Shown piece by piece: positions 1 through 5,177 of a stretch of DNA of 5,177 bases. The DNA is from JACTMJ01 sp039812845 (GTDB lineage: Bacteria; Acidobacteriota; Terriglobia; Bryobacterales; Bryobacteraceae): assembly GCA_039812845.1 (NCBI GenBank), contig JBDIBK010000209.1:1-5177 (forward strand). Direction: 5' to 3'. A model generated the notes under the pieces. It worked only from the letters and a program-made list of their open reading frames with translations. It ran no database searches and was not told where the DNA came from. The position numbers and the translations under genes are program-made. The number at the start of each line of letters is the position of its first letter. Position 1 is the first letter of the stretch.

Positions 1-140
1 ACCAGCTTGCCGTTCACTTTGGCAACCAGCGCCTGTTCCGCAAGCCGCTCGCTGATCGATCGGGCGATATCTGACGCGCTTGTGCCGGATGGGACCTGTT
101 TGCTGCTTCCGTCCGGCAGCGTGATGGTAAGCTGGCTCAT
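1..140 (-). CDS. thrS: Threonine--tRNA ligase, N-terminal fragment (TGS domain)
   Basis: Threonyl-tRNA synthetase charges tRNA-Thr with threonine in the cytoplasm. Only the first 46 codons are in the window; the gene runs off the left edge, so the editing and catalytic domains cannot be seen. The translation begins MSQLTITLPDGSSKQVPSGT and reaches AKVNGKL near residue 46. This is the layout of the N-terminal TGS domain of ThrRS: a beta strand with I-T-L-P-D-G-S, a helix (SASDIARSISERLAEQ), then V-N-G-K-L, as in the E. coli enzyme. The ATG at 138-140 is the first possible Met after an in-frame TGA a few codons upstream. No strong Shine-Dalgarno precedes it. Other TGS proteins (RelA/SpoT, Obg-like) carry the domain internally, so a TGS starting at Met2-3 favours ThrRS. 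The gene is divergent from the sigma-factor operon across 93 bases. No T-box leader fits in the visible upstream region. Confidence 0.86.
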   Translation of the reverse strand, partial: MSQLTITLPDGSSKQVPSGTSASDIARSISERLAEQALVAKVNGKL

Positions 141-233
141 AGGGCAGATTAAGCCTTCAGGGTATCACACGGCTCTGTGCGCTCCGGCCTCTGGCGCGGG
201 CGCGCATGAGCCGGATTTCCGTCGATTTCATGG

Positions 234-905
234 GTGAAAGGCGGTTCCGCCACGGCGACTCCTCCACAGCCAGACATGGGCACTCCTACCCCCAAACCTG
301 AACCCGTTTTCAACGAGACTCCGCTCGTTCTGCAAGCGCGGTCCGGCGACATTGCCGCATTCTCGAAACTCGTCGAGAAGTACGAGGGCAAAATCTTCCG
401 CCTCGCCCGCCACATCACCAACAACCAGGAAGACGCCGAAGACATCTTGCAGGAAACCTTCTTGAAGGCATACGAGCACTTGGGAGCCTTTCAAGGAAAC
501 TCCAAGTTTTACACCTGGATCGTCCGGATCGCCGTGAATGAGAGCCTCATGAAGCTCCGTAAACGGAAATCCGACCGTTCCGTTTCGTTGGACGAACAGA
601 TTGATACCGGCGAGGACGTCATTGCACGTGAGATTGCCGTTTGGGACGACAATCCGGAAGATCGATACTCCCAGCAAGAGTTGCGGGAGATTCTCGACGA
701 GGCGATTGCGAGCCTGCCTCCAATCTTCCGAAGCGTTTTTGTTTTGCGGGACATCGAAGAGCTAAGTTCGGAAGAGACGGCGCAAATGCTGGATCTCACC
801 GTCCCGGCGGTTAAGAGCCGCTTGCTGAGAGCGCGATTGAAGTTGCGGGAGAAGCTCACCAGGTTCTTCAAGCGCAAAGGGGACGATATCTTTGATTACC
901 TGTAA
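234..905 (+). CDS. RNA polymerase ECF-type sigma-70 family factor
   Basis: This is an alternative sigma factor that directs RNA polymerase to a dedicated promoter set. It is 223 residues from the GTG at 234. Region 2 spans about residues 43-111, with the core-binding helix DAEDILQETFLKAY (67-80) and the -10 recognition stretch through KFYTWIVRIAVNESLMKLRKR. A long acidic linker follows (about 112-147). Region 4 is about 148-206, with the helix-turn-helix LSSEETAQMLDLTVPAVKSR (177-196) for -35 contact. Regions 1 and 3 are absent, as in ECF factors. The basic tail FFKRKGDDIFDYL overlaps the next gene. Start choice is uncertain: the GTG at 234 is the first start after an in-frame TGA at 207-209, while the ATG at 276 gives 209 residues beginning MGTPTPKPEP. 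Neither has a clear Shine-Dalgarno, and residues 1-14 are low-complexity, so ATG 276 is a real alternative. The downstream partner is a zinc-finger anti-sigma protein. The regulon cannot be told from the sequence. Confidence 0.93.
   Translation: MKGGSATATPPQPDMGTPTPKPEPVFNETPLVLQARSGDIAAFSKLVEKYEGKIFRLARHITNNQEDAEDILQETFLKAYEHLGAFQGNSKFYTWIVRIAVNESLMKLRKRKSDRSVSLDEQIDTGEDVIAREIAVWDDNPEDRYSQQELREILDEAIASLPPIFRSVFVLRDIEELSSEETAQMLDLTVPAVKSRLLRARLKLREKLTRFFKRKGDDIFDYL
877..883 (+). promoter_or_regulatory. Ribosome binding site for the anti-sigma gene (supports the TTG start)
   Basis: AAGGGGA lies inside the last codons of the sigma gene, 8 bases upstream of the TTG at 892. It is the only purine-rich Shine-Dalgarno-like stretch near the possible starts of the anti-sigma gene and supports TTG 892 over the internal ATG at 913. 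Its position inside the sigma ORF suggests translational coupling. Confidence 0.55.
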
Positions 906-1167
906 GAAGTTTATGGAGGAACTGGGCGCGTATCTGGACGACCAGACGGCGCCCGACGTCCGCATGGAACTCGAACAGCATCTGGCGGAGTGCCCGAATT
1001 GCTGGGTAATTAGCGATACCACGAAGAAAACGATCAAAGTTTACAAGGGGATGGACCCCTATCCGATCCCGCCCGAACTTCACAACAAGCTGCTCTCGGC
1101 CCTCACCAGAATCGCCCCCCGCCAGACCGGACTCGGCCCCGGCGGCGGAAATCGGGAAAAGCCGTAG
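892..1167 (+). CDS. Putative zinc-finger (ZAS/zf-HC2-type) anti-sigma factor, short soluble form
   Basis: This is the likely partner that binds and inhibits the ECF sigma factor encoded just upstream. The protein is 91 residues. The N-terminal half is a zinc-binding anti-sigma domain with Cys4, then His30-x3-Cys34-x2-Cys37 (QHLAECPNC), the C...HxxxCxxC arrangement of this family. The helix EELGAYLDDQTAPDVRMELE (9-28) links the ligands. After the finger comes a charged stretch (TTKKTIKVYKG, 43-53), then a short helix (ELHNKLLSALTRIA) and a Gly/Pro-rich tail. No hydrophobic segment is long enough to span a membrane, so it should be cytosolic, unlike the many anti-sigma factors with a transmembrane helix and periplasmic sensor. 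The TTG at 892 is chosen because it keeps the ligand Cys4, has AAGGGGA 8 bases upstream and overlaps the sigma gene by 14 bases. Starting at the ATG at 913 would lose Cys4. The binding partner is inferred from position; the signal it senses (redox or zinc loss are common in the family) is unknown. Confidence 0.85.
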   Translation: MITCKKFMEELGAYLDDQTAPDVRMELEQHLAECPNCWVISDTTKKTIKVYKGMDPYPIPPELHNKLLSALTRIAPRQTGLGPGGGNREKP

Positions 1168-1175
1168 CGCGGCTT
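1155..1175 (-). terminator. Possible Rho-independent terminator of the NUDIX gene
   Basis: A perfect 6-bp inverted repeat, AAGCCG (1159-1164) and CGGCTT (1170-1175), flanks a 5-base loop. Read on the minus strand, the stem runs straight into a TTTT tract (complement of 1157-1160), about 50 bases after the NUDIX stop. On the plus strand it has no proper T-run, so it would be weak for the sigma operon. The loop contains the anti-sigma stop codon (TAG, 1165-1167). The stem and T-tract are short, so the call is tentative. Confidence 0.35.
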
Positions 1176-1224
1176 GCGTCTTCGCGGACCGTTTCCGGCA
1201 CCCTCCTGCCCGCCTTCCGTTTTC

Positions 1225-1767
1225 CTACCGCTCCGCAAGCAGCAAGTGTACCCGCAAGATCGCGGCCACGCTGATGCATTCCGTAATCGTTCCGTCCATC
1301 ACCATCGAGACAGCCAGGCGGAGAGGCAGCCATTCCACCTGGATCCGTTCCTCGGGATCCGGGTTCGTTTCGCAAATTCGCAGGTTGCGCGCGAGAAAGT
1401 AGGTTGCCCTTTCCGTCGTGGCGCCCACGATGCAGTCCACTTGCCCCACCTGCCGCCAATCGTCCGCCACCACGCCGGCTTCCTCGGCGAGTTCCCGCTT
1501 CGCGGCATTCAGCGTGTCGCCATCACCGGGTTTTGAGGAGCCAACCGGCAATTCCCAGGTCGCCTCTCCCCTGGGGTACCGCCACTGACGGACCAGAGCT
1601 ATTTCTTCCCGCCCGTTCAGAGCCACCACCCCTACCGAGGGCGCAAATTCGATGACGCCGTAGATCCCGGGATTACCGTCCGGGCGAATCACCTGATCCT
1701 CCCGCACACGAAACCAGGAGTTCTCATACTTCAGTGCGGTCGAGAGGGTTTTCCATGGGTTCGTCAT
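1225..1767 (-). CDS. NUDIX hydrolase, ADP-ribose pyrophosphatase-like
   Basis: The family hydrolyses nucleoside diphosphates linked to another moiety. This branch most resembles ADP-ribose or nucleotide-sugar pyrophosphatases and would act in the cytosol with Mg2+. It is 180 residues, near the usual length. The N-terminus (KYENSWFRVREDQVIRPDG, about 13-31) matches the small beta domain of NudF-like enzymes. VRQWRYP (59-65) and WELPVGSS (71-78) lead into the NUDIX box, ending R91-E92-L-A-E95-E96-A-G98, so the metal-binding REL-x-EE-x-G core is intact. The spacing from G76 to R91 is one residue longer than the classical G-x5-E-x7-R, and the first Glu is replaced (Asp82 or nearby). EERIQVEWLPL (139-149) and DGTITECISVAAIL (158-171) are the typical C-terminal elements. 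The ATG at 1767 starts the homologous region with a weak GAAG upstream. It is convergent with the sigma operon and divergent from the decarboxylase. The exact substrate cannot be assigned. Confidence 0.88.
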   Translation of the reverse strand: MTNPWKTLSTALKYENSWFRVREDQVIRPDGNPGIYGVIEFAPSVGVVALNGREEIALVRQWRYPRGEATWELPVGSSKPGDGDTLNAAKRELAEEAGVVADDWRQVGQVDCIVGATTERATYFLARNLRICETNPDPEERIQVEWLPLRLAVSMVMDGTITECISVAAILRVHLLLAER

Positions 1768-1811
1768 CGCGTCTTCGATTGTGGAAAATCATCCGGAACC
1801 CGCGCAAGCGC

Positions 1812-1826
1812 CTGCCCGTGAGGCAG
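1812..1826. repeat. Short inverted repeat in the divergent NUDIX/decarboxylase intergenic region
   Basis: CTGCC (1812-1816) and GGCAG (1822-1826) form a perfect 5-bp inverted repeat around a 5-base spacer. It lies just upstream of the -10 box at 1838-1843, where the -35 region of the decarboxylase promoter would sit, so it could be an operator. A chance occurrence in GC-rich DNA is equally possible. Confidence 0.25.
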
Positions 1827-1837
1827 TGCCGCTCCGC

Positions 1838-1843
1838 TATACT
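1838..1843 (+). promoter_or_regulatory. Candidate -10 box for the UDP-glucuronate decarboxylase gene
   Basis: TATACT matches five of six positions of the sigma-70 -10 consensus and is the most AT-rich hexamer in the intergenic region. It would place the transcript start near 1850, giving a leader of about 24 bases that contains the Shine-Dalgarno. No recognisable -35 hexamer lies 16-18 bases upstream, so the promoter may be activator-dependent or the match fortuitous. Confidence 0.4.
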
Positions 1844-1860
1844 GATTGACTTATCCGGGG

Positions 1861-1867
1861 AAGGGAG
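1861..1867 (+). promoter_or_regulatory. Strong ribosome binding site for the decarboxylase TTG start
   Basis: AAGGGAG, within a longer purine run from 1857, ends 6 bases before the TTG at 1874. The good sequence and spacing support this TTG as the true start. Confidence 0.65.
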
Positions 1868-1873
1868 CGGTCT

Positions 1874-2827
1874 TTGCGAATCCTGTTGAGCGGCGCGGCC
1901 GGCTTTGTCGGCTCTCATCTCGCGGAGCGGCTTCTATCCGACGGCCACACCGTTGTCGGTCTGGACAATTTCCTGAGTGGATCAAGACGGAACCTCGAAC
2001 CGTTTTTCAGCCACCCCGAGTTCCATTTCCATTCCATCGACGTATCCCAACCTTTCGAGATCGAGGGTGGCTTTGACGCCGTTCTGCACCTCGCCTCGCC
2101 GGCCAGCCCGCGCGATTATCTCGAGTCCCCCATCGAGACCCTGCTCGTGGGCTCGGCGGGCACGCGCAATCTGCTGGAAGTGGCCCGGACGCACAACGCG
2201 CGCTTCCTGCTGTCGTCCACGTCGGAATGCTATGGAGACCCGACGGAGCACCCGCAAAGCGAATCCTACTGGGGCAACGTGAACCCGGTTGGCCCGCGCT
2301 CGTGCTACGACGAAAGCAAGCGCTTTGCCGAAGCCATCACGATGGCATATCACCGTCAGCACGGCGTGCGCACCCGCATCGCCCGAATCTTCAATACCTT
2401 CGGCCCGCGGATGAAGCTCAACGACGGCCGCGTGGTTCCGGCATTTCTCGATCAGGCGCTGCAAGGCAAGCCCATCACCGTCTTTGGAGACGGCTCGCAG
2501 ACACGCAGCTTCTGCTATGTCTCCGATCTCGTCGAAGGGCTGCTGCGGCTGCTCCACTCGGACGAAGTGTATCCCGTGAATCTCGGAAACCCACGGGAAA
2601 TGACGATGCTGGAGTTCGCGCAATACATCCAGCGCCTTACCGGCAGCCGTTCGGAGATCGAGTTTCACCCGCTGCCCGAGGACGATCCAAAGCGACGGAA
2701 GCCCGATATTTCCAAGGCGCGCCGCGTACTGGGGTGGGAGCCGCGGGTAAGTCTGGAGGCGGGCCTTGCGGAGACGATTGCGTACTTCCAGAAACTTTCC
2801 GATTCAGGGTCGGTCTCCGGGCGTTAG
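1874..2827 (+). CDS. UDP-glucuronate decarboxylase (UDP-xylose synthase), extended SDR family
   Basis: The enzyme converts UDP-glucuronate to UDP-xylose and CO2 through a 4-keto intermediate, with bound NAD recycled, supplying xylose for surface polysaccharide. It is 317 residues, usual for bacterial forms. The N-terminal Rossmann fold has G7-A-A-G10-F-V-G13 and Asp31-Asn32 after the second strand, favouring NAD. HLASPASPRDY (72-82) is characteristic of UDP-xylose synthases rather than UDP-galactose epimerases. The active site shows S115-T116-S117-E118-C-Y-G-D, then Y145-DES-K149 as the YxxxK dyad; the conserved Glu separates this family from plain epimerases. YWGNVNPVGPRSCYDESKR and ARIFNTFGPRM are also family signatures. 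GDGSQTRSFCYVSDLVEG (205-222) carries the Arg211 that contacts the UDP-sugar. The protein is soluble, without the membrane anchor of some eukaryotic forms. The start is TTG at 1874, giving MRILLSGAAG with a strong Shine-Dalgarno 6 bases upstream. No other sugar-nucleotide or glycosyltransferase gene is adjacent, and it converges on ilvA. Confidence 0.93.
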   Translation: MRILLSGAAGFVGSHLAERLLSDGHTVVGLDNFLSGSRRNLEPFFSHPEFHFHSIDVSQPFEIEGGFDAVLHLASPASPRDYLESPIETLLVGSAGTRNLLEVARTHNARFLLSSTSECYGDPTEHPQSESYWGNVNPVGPRSCYDESKRFAEAITMAYHRQHGVRTRIARIFNTFGPRMKLNDGRVVPAFLDQALQGKPITVFGDGSQTRSFCYVSDLVEGLLRLLHSDEVYPVNLGNPREMTMLEFAQYIQRLTGSRSEIEFHPLPEDDPKRRKPDISKARRVLGWEPRVSLEAGLAETIAYFQKLSDSGSVSGR

Positions 2828-2842
2828 ATTCCAGCCTCGGCC

Positions 2843-4381
2843 TCAGCGCAGGAAAAGCTGGTAAGCCGGATTGGCGTTCTCGTCCGAATAGTCGTAGCCC
2901 AGGCCGTCCAGAAAGCGCTGAAAGGCGTCGGCGTCTTCCGGCGGCACCTGGATGCCCGCAAGCACCCGGCCCGAATCCGAGCCATGATTTCGGTAGTGAA
3001 AGAGGCTGATGTTCCAGTTGCCCGACATGCGTTCCAGGAACTGCCGCAGCGCTCCCGGCTTCTCCGGAAACTCGAAGCTGTAGAGCCGCTCATGCTGAAT
3101 CTCGGGAGCGCGCCCGCCCACCATGTGCCGGATGTGCGCCTTGGCCATCTCGTTGCCGGAGAGGTCCACCACGTCGTCCAACTCCGCCTTGAGATCCGCA
3201 AGCAGGGATTGATACCCGTCGCGGTCCCGCACCTCCACACCGACGAAGACATGGGCTCGCTCGGGGCCAGAGTAGCGATAGTTGAATTCGGTCACCTGGC
3301 GCGCGCCAACGATGTTGCAGAAGCGGCGGAAGCTGCCGGGGCGTTCGGGAATCGTCGCGGCGAAGAGCGCTTCCCGCTGTTCGCCGATCTCGGCCCGTTC
3401 GGCCACGAATCGCAGCCGGTTGAAATTCATGTTGGCCCCGCACGCCACGGCCACCAGGGTCTCGCCCTTCAGGCCCTCGCGCTCTGCATAGCGCTTCATC
3501 CCCGCGATGGGCAGGGCGCCCGACGGCTCCAGAATGGAGCGGGTGTCCTCGAAGACGTCCTTGATGGCGGCGCAAATCTCGTCCGTCGTCACCAGCACCA
3601 CTTCATCCACCAGTTCGCGGCACAGCCGAAAGGTTTCCGCGCCCACCTGCTTCACAGCCACGCCGTCGGCAAAGAGCCCCACCGTCTCCAGCCGGACCCG
3701 CTCGCCCCGCTTCAGGGAACGCGCCATCGCATCCGATTCCACCGGTTCCACCCCGATCACGCGGATCTCCGGCCGCAGCGCCTTCACATAGGCCGCGATC
3801 CCCGCGATCAGGCCGCCGCCGCCGATCGCCACAAAGATCGCGTGGATCGGACCGCTGTGCTGCCGCAGGATCTCCATGCCGATCGTGCCCTGGCCGGCGA
3901 TGACGTCCGGATCGTCATAGGGATGCACGAAGCAAAGGCCGTCCCGCTTGGCGATCTCAAGCGCATGAGCGTACGCTTCGTCGTAGGATTCGCCATGGAA
4001 GAGCACTTCCGCGCCGCGTGCCTGTACGGCTTCCACTTTGATCCGGGGCGTGGTTACCGGCATGACGATCACGGCCCGGCAGCCCAGTTTCGCCGCCGCC
4101 AGCGCCACACCCTGCGCATGGTTGCCGGCGGAGGCCGCGATCACGCCCCGCTGTAACGCTTCCGCGGGAAGCTTGGCCATCTTGTTGTAGGCCCCGCGCA
4201 GCTTGAACGAGAATACCGATTGCAGATCTTCGCGCTTCAGCAGCACGTCGTTGCCAAGCCGCGCGGAGAGATTGCGCGCCCGGTCCAACGGCGTTTCCTG
4301 GGCGACGTCGTAGACCCGTGTGGTGAGGATGCGGCGAAGGTAGTCGTTCAGCACCGATAGGTGCGGCAATTCGCTGGCCAA
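2843..4381 (-). CDS. ilvA: Threonine ammonia-lyase (threonine deaminase), biosynthetic, two-ACT form
   Basis: This PLP enzyme deaminates L-threonine to 2-oxobutanoate and ammonia, the first committed step of isoleucine synthesis. It is 512 residues, against 514 for E. coli IlvA, and collinear with it. The catalytic domain (about 1-325) has S58-F-K60-L-R-G-A with Lys60 as the PLP Schiff-base residue, SAGNHAQG (84-91), the phosphate-binding GGGG loop (187-190) and ACGANMNF (313-320). Two ACT-like regulatory domains follow at about 337-405 and 430-505, with TIPERPGSF, VTEFNYRYS, MVGGR, ERLYSFEFPEKPGAL and WNISLFHYRNHG. These domains mark the isoleucine-inhibited, valine-activated biosynthetic type rather than the short catabolic TdcB type. 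Ser470 sits where E. coli has Tyr in HGTDYGRV. The start is TTG at 4381: no ATG or GTG is in frame upstream before the neighbouring gene, and the first residues align with the family N-terminus. No leader peptide or attenuator fits in the 64-base upstream gap. Confidence 0.96.
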   Translation of the reverse strand: MASELPHLSVLNDYLRRILTTRVYDVAQETPLDRARNLSARLGNDVLLKREDLQSVFSFKLRGAYNKMAKLPAEALQRGVIAASAGNHAQGVALAAAKLGCRAVIVMPVTTPRIKVEAVQARGAEVLFHGESYDEAYAHALEIAKRDGLCFVHPYDDPDVIAGQGTIGMEILRQHSGPIHAIFVAIGGGGLIAGIAAYVKALRPEIRVIGVEPVESDAMARSLKRGERVRLETVGLFADGVAVKQVGAETFRLCRELVDEVVLVTTDEICAAIKDVFEDTRSILEPSGALPIAGMKRYAEREGLKGETLVAVACGANMNFNRLRFVAERAEIGEQREALFAATIPERPGSFRRFCNIVGARQVTEFNYRYSGPERAHVFVGVEVRDRDGYQSLLADLKAELDDVVDLSGNEMAKAHIRHMVGGRAPEIQHERLYSFEFPEKPGALRQFLERMSGNWNISLFHYRNHGSDSGRVLAGIQVPPEDADAFQRFLDGLGYDYSDENANPAYQLFLR

Positions 4382-4388
4382 GAGGGAG

Positions 4389-4393
4389 CCCCC
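4389..4393 (-). promoter_or_regulatory. Weak ribosome binding site for ilvA
   Basis: On the minus strand a GGGGG run ends 7 bases before the TTG at 4381. It is the only purine-rich stretch at suitable spacing. It fits the TTG start but is a poor Shine-Dalgarno; the nearby ATG at 4395 is out of frame. Confidence 0.35.
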
Positions 4394-4445
4394 ATTCCAA
4401 TGAATAGTGTCGCACCATCCCCCGGCGGAGTACCCTGCGCGCTTG

Positions 4446-5177
4446 CTACTCGGGGCTGGGCGCCTGCTCGCCGAAGCGAATGCTTGAGTCGGAGCTGTAC
4501 CGCTGGTAGTCCGTATAGGTCGCTTCCGTCCGCACGAAGCGCCCCTCCTGGTACGCTTCCACCGTCGCGGAAACCGGCAACAGCAGTTCCCGCTCCTCCA
4601 CCTTCACTGGCCCATAGCGGATATCCCAGGTGGCGCCCCGAATAGGGTAGCCCTTTGGCAGTTCGTCCATCGTCAAACGGATACGGAAGACCTGGCCCGT
4701 GGAGCGGGAGGCATGGACCTCTCCCGCGTAACCCATCACCATCTCCTCTTCGCTTCCCGAACTGATCCGCATGGAGGAACGATCCTGCCGCACCACGAAT
4801 CCTAGAATCACACGGTCCGGAGCTTCGGAGCCGCTGTCCATCCGCGTAAAGACCGTTTCGGTCTCCGGGTCGAAAATGCGGCGCATGACGTTGCCGAACT
4901 CGCCGCTCACCGTCAGCCCACCGTGGAAGAAGACTACTTTCCCCTTGCTTTGCTCTCCATCCACTGCGACGATTTCGTGTTCGTCCTCGTCGCCCTCATG
5001 AGAGAGCCGTTCCTTGAGTTCCGCATCGAGCTTCCAGCGGCCCAGCGGCGACGATTCCTTCAGAAAGCGCGTATTGCGGAAGCACAGGAAGTTGGGGATG
5101 GATTCGGTATACTCCTGGGCGTAGAGGCGGATGAGTTCCACCATCACGGCCGCTTCCCCGTTCGTCGCCGGCGGCAT
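4446..5177 (-). CDS. Uncharacterised acidobacterial-type protein, probably the C-terminal part of a secreted protein
   Basis: The function is unknown. The visible 243 residues begin at an ATG exactly on the window edge (5175-5177). They contain no signal peptide, so the gene probably continues beyond the window and this Met may be internal. Residues 12-35 (MVELIRLYAQEY, then TESIPNFLCFRNTR) match a motif I recall from many Acidobacteriota hypothetical proteins: a helix, then Y-(T/S)-x-(S/K)-(I/L)-P-(N/D)-F-(I/L)-C-x-x-x-T-R. Further family-like segments are VSGEFGNVMRRIFDPET (90-106), a stretch of alternating strands ending GQVFRIRLTMDELPKGYPI (161-179), and LLLPVSATVEAY (198-209). The pattern suggests a beta-rich lipoprotein-carrier-like or outer-membrane-associated fold, but this is inference. 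There is one Cys and no transmembrane segment in the visible part, and the tail (GEQAPSPE) is Pro-rich. It lies 64 bases upstream of ilvA on the same strand and could be co-transcribed, though no functional link is apparent. Confidence 0.75.
   Translation of the reverse strand: MPPATNGEAAVMVELIRLYAQEYTESIPNFLCFRNTRFLKESSPLGRWKLDAELKERLSHEGDEDEHEIVAVDGEQSKGKVVFFHGGLTVSGEFGNVMRRIFDPETETVFTRMDSGSEAPDRVILGFVVRQDRSSMRISSGSEEEMVMGYAGEVHASRSTGQVFRIRLTMDELPKGYPIRGATWDIRYGPVKVEERELLLPVSATVEAYQEGRFVRTEATYTDYQRYSSDSSIRFGEQAPSPE

Noticed and set aside
141..233. Promoter pair in the thrS/sigma divergent gap
   Set aside because: TATCAC at 163-168 on the plus strand and GATACC on the minus strand are weak -10 matches without a -35 at proper spacing. 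A promoter must exist here but cannot be placed. No T-box, tRNA-like fold or leader peptide was seen.
228..677. 149-residue minus-strand frame opposite the sigma gene
   Set aside because: It is antisense to the conserved sigma region 2 and has no recognisable motif or Shine-Dalgarno.
1339..1366. Repeated GGATCCG within the NUDIX gene
   Set aside because: It is a short coincidental repeat inside conserved coding sequence, with no further copies in the window.
1846..1851. TTGACT as a -35 box before the decarboxylase gene
   Set aside because: A -10 at 17-base spacing would fall on the Shine-Dalgarno and start codon, leaving no room for a transcript start.
1982..2668. 228-residue minus-strand frame opposite the decarboxylase gene
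   Set aside because: The plus-strand frame carries every active-site motif of the family; the antisense frame resembles no protein and is a codon-bias shadow.
2984..4156. 390-residue open frame on the plus strand opposite ilvA
   Set aside because: It is antisense to a fully conserved ilvA, its translation is rich in His, Arg and Ala with no recognisable domain, and long antisense frames are expected in GC-rich genes with this codon bias.
4382..4445. Attenuator or leader peptide for ilvA
   Set aside because: The 64-base gap holds no isoleucine/valine/leucine codon run and no terminator hairpin with a T-tract.

Overview
This 5.2-kb window is GC-rich, gene-dense chromosomal DNA carrying housekeeping and regulatory genes. 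The best guess for the source is an Acidobacteriota member, probably from the Solibacter/Bryobacter side. This is inferred from remembered protein families and was not searched. Two signs support it: an ECF sigma factor paired with a very short, soluble zinc-finger anti-sigma protein, and a secreted-type protein carrying the Y-x-x-x-(I/L)-P-(N/D)-F-(L/I)-C motif that I associate with that phylum. Four of the six genes whose starts lie in the window appear to begin with TTG or GTG.

Layout, left to right. (1) Bases 1-140, minus strand: the first 46 codons of threonyl-tRNA synthetase (thrS, TGS domain), running off the left edge. (2) 234-1167, plus strand: a two-gene operon of an ECF-type sigma-70 factor and its putative zinc-binding anti-sigma factor, overlapping by 14 bases. 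It is divergent from thrS across a 93-base gap in which I see no convincing promoter. (3) 1225-1767, minus strand: a NUDIX hydrolase of the ADP-ribose pyrophosphatase type, convergent with the sigma operon. A small hairpin at the anti-sigma stop codon could terminate its transcript. (4) 1768-1873: a divergent intergenic region with a good -10 box and a short inverted repeat. (5) 1874-2827, plus strand: a UDP-glucuronate decarboxylase (UDP-xylose synthase), complete with its catalytic residues. (6) 2843-4381, minus strand: biosynthetic threonine deaminase IlvA with both C-terminal ACT-like regulatory domains, ending only 15 bases from the decarboxylase stop. (7) 4446-5177, minus strand: the C-terminal 243 residues, or possibly all, of a lineage-restricted uncharacterised protein, 64 bases upstream of ilvA on the same strand.

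The genes do not form a single pathway. thrS and ilvA both use threonine, but they are 4 kb apart and not co-transcribed. The sigma/anti-sigma pair is a self-contained regulatory module. The decarboxylase supplies UDP-xylose for surface polysaccharide, but no glycosyltransferases lie beside it. I see no mobile element, CRISPR array, tRNA, rRNA or phage gene, and no convincing new multi-gene system. The items most worth a second look are the uncharacterised protein at the right edge, the short soluble anti-sigma factor with its TTG start, and the one-residue insertion in the NUDIX box.
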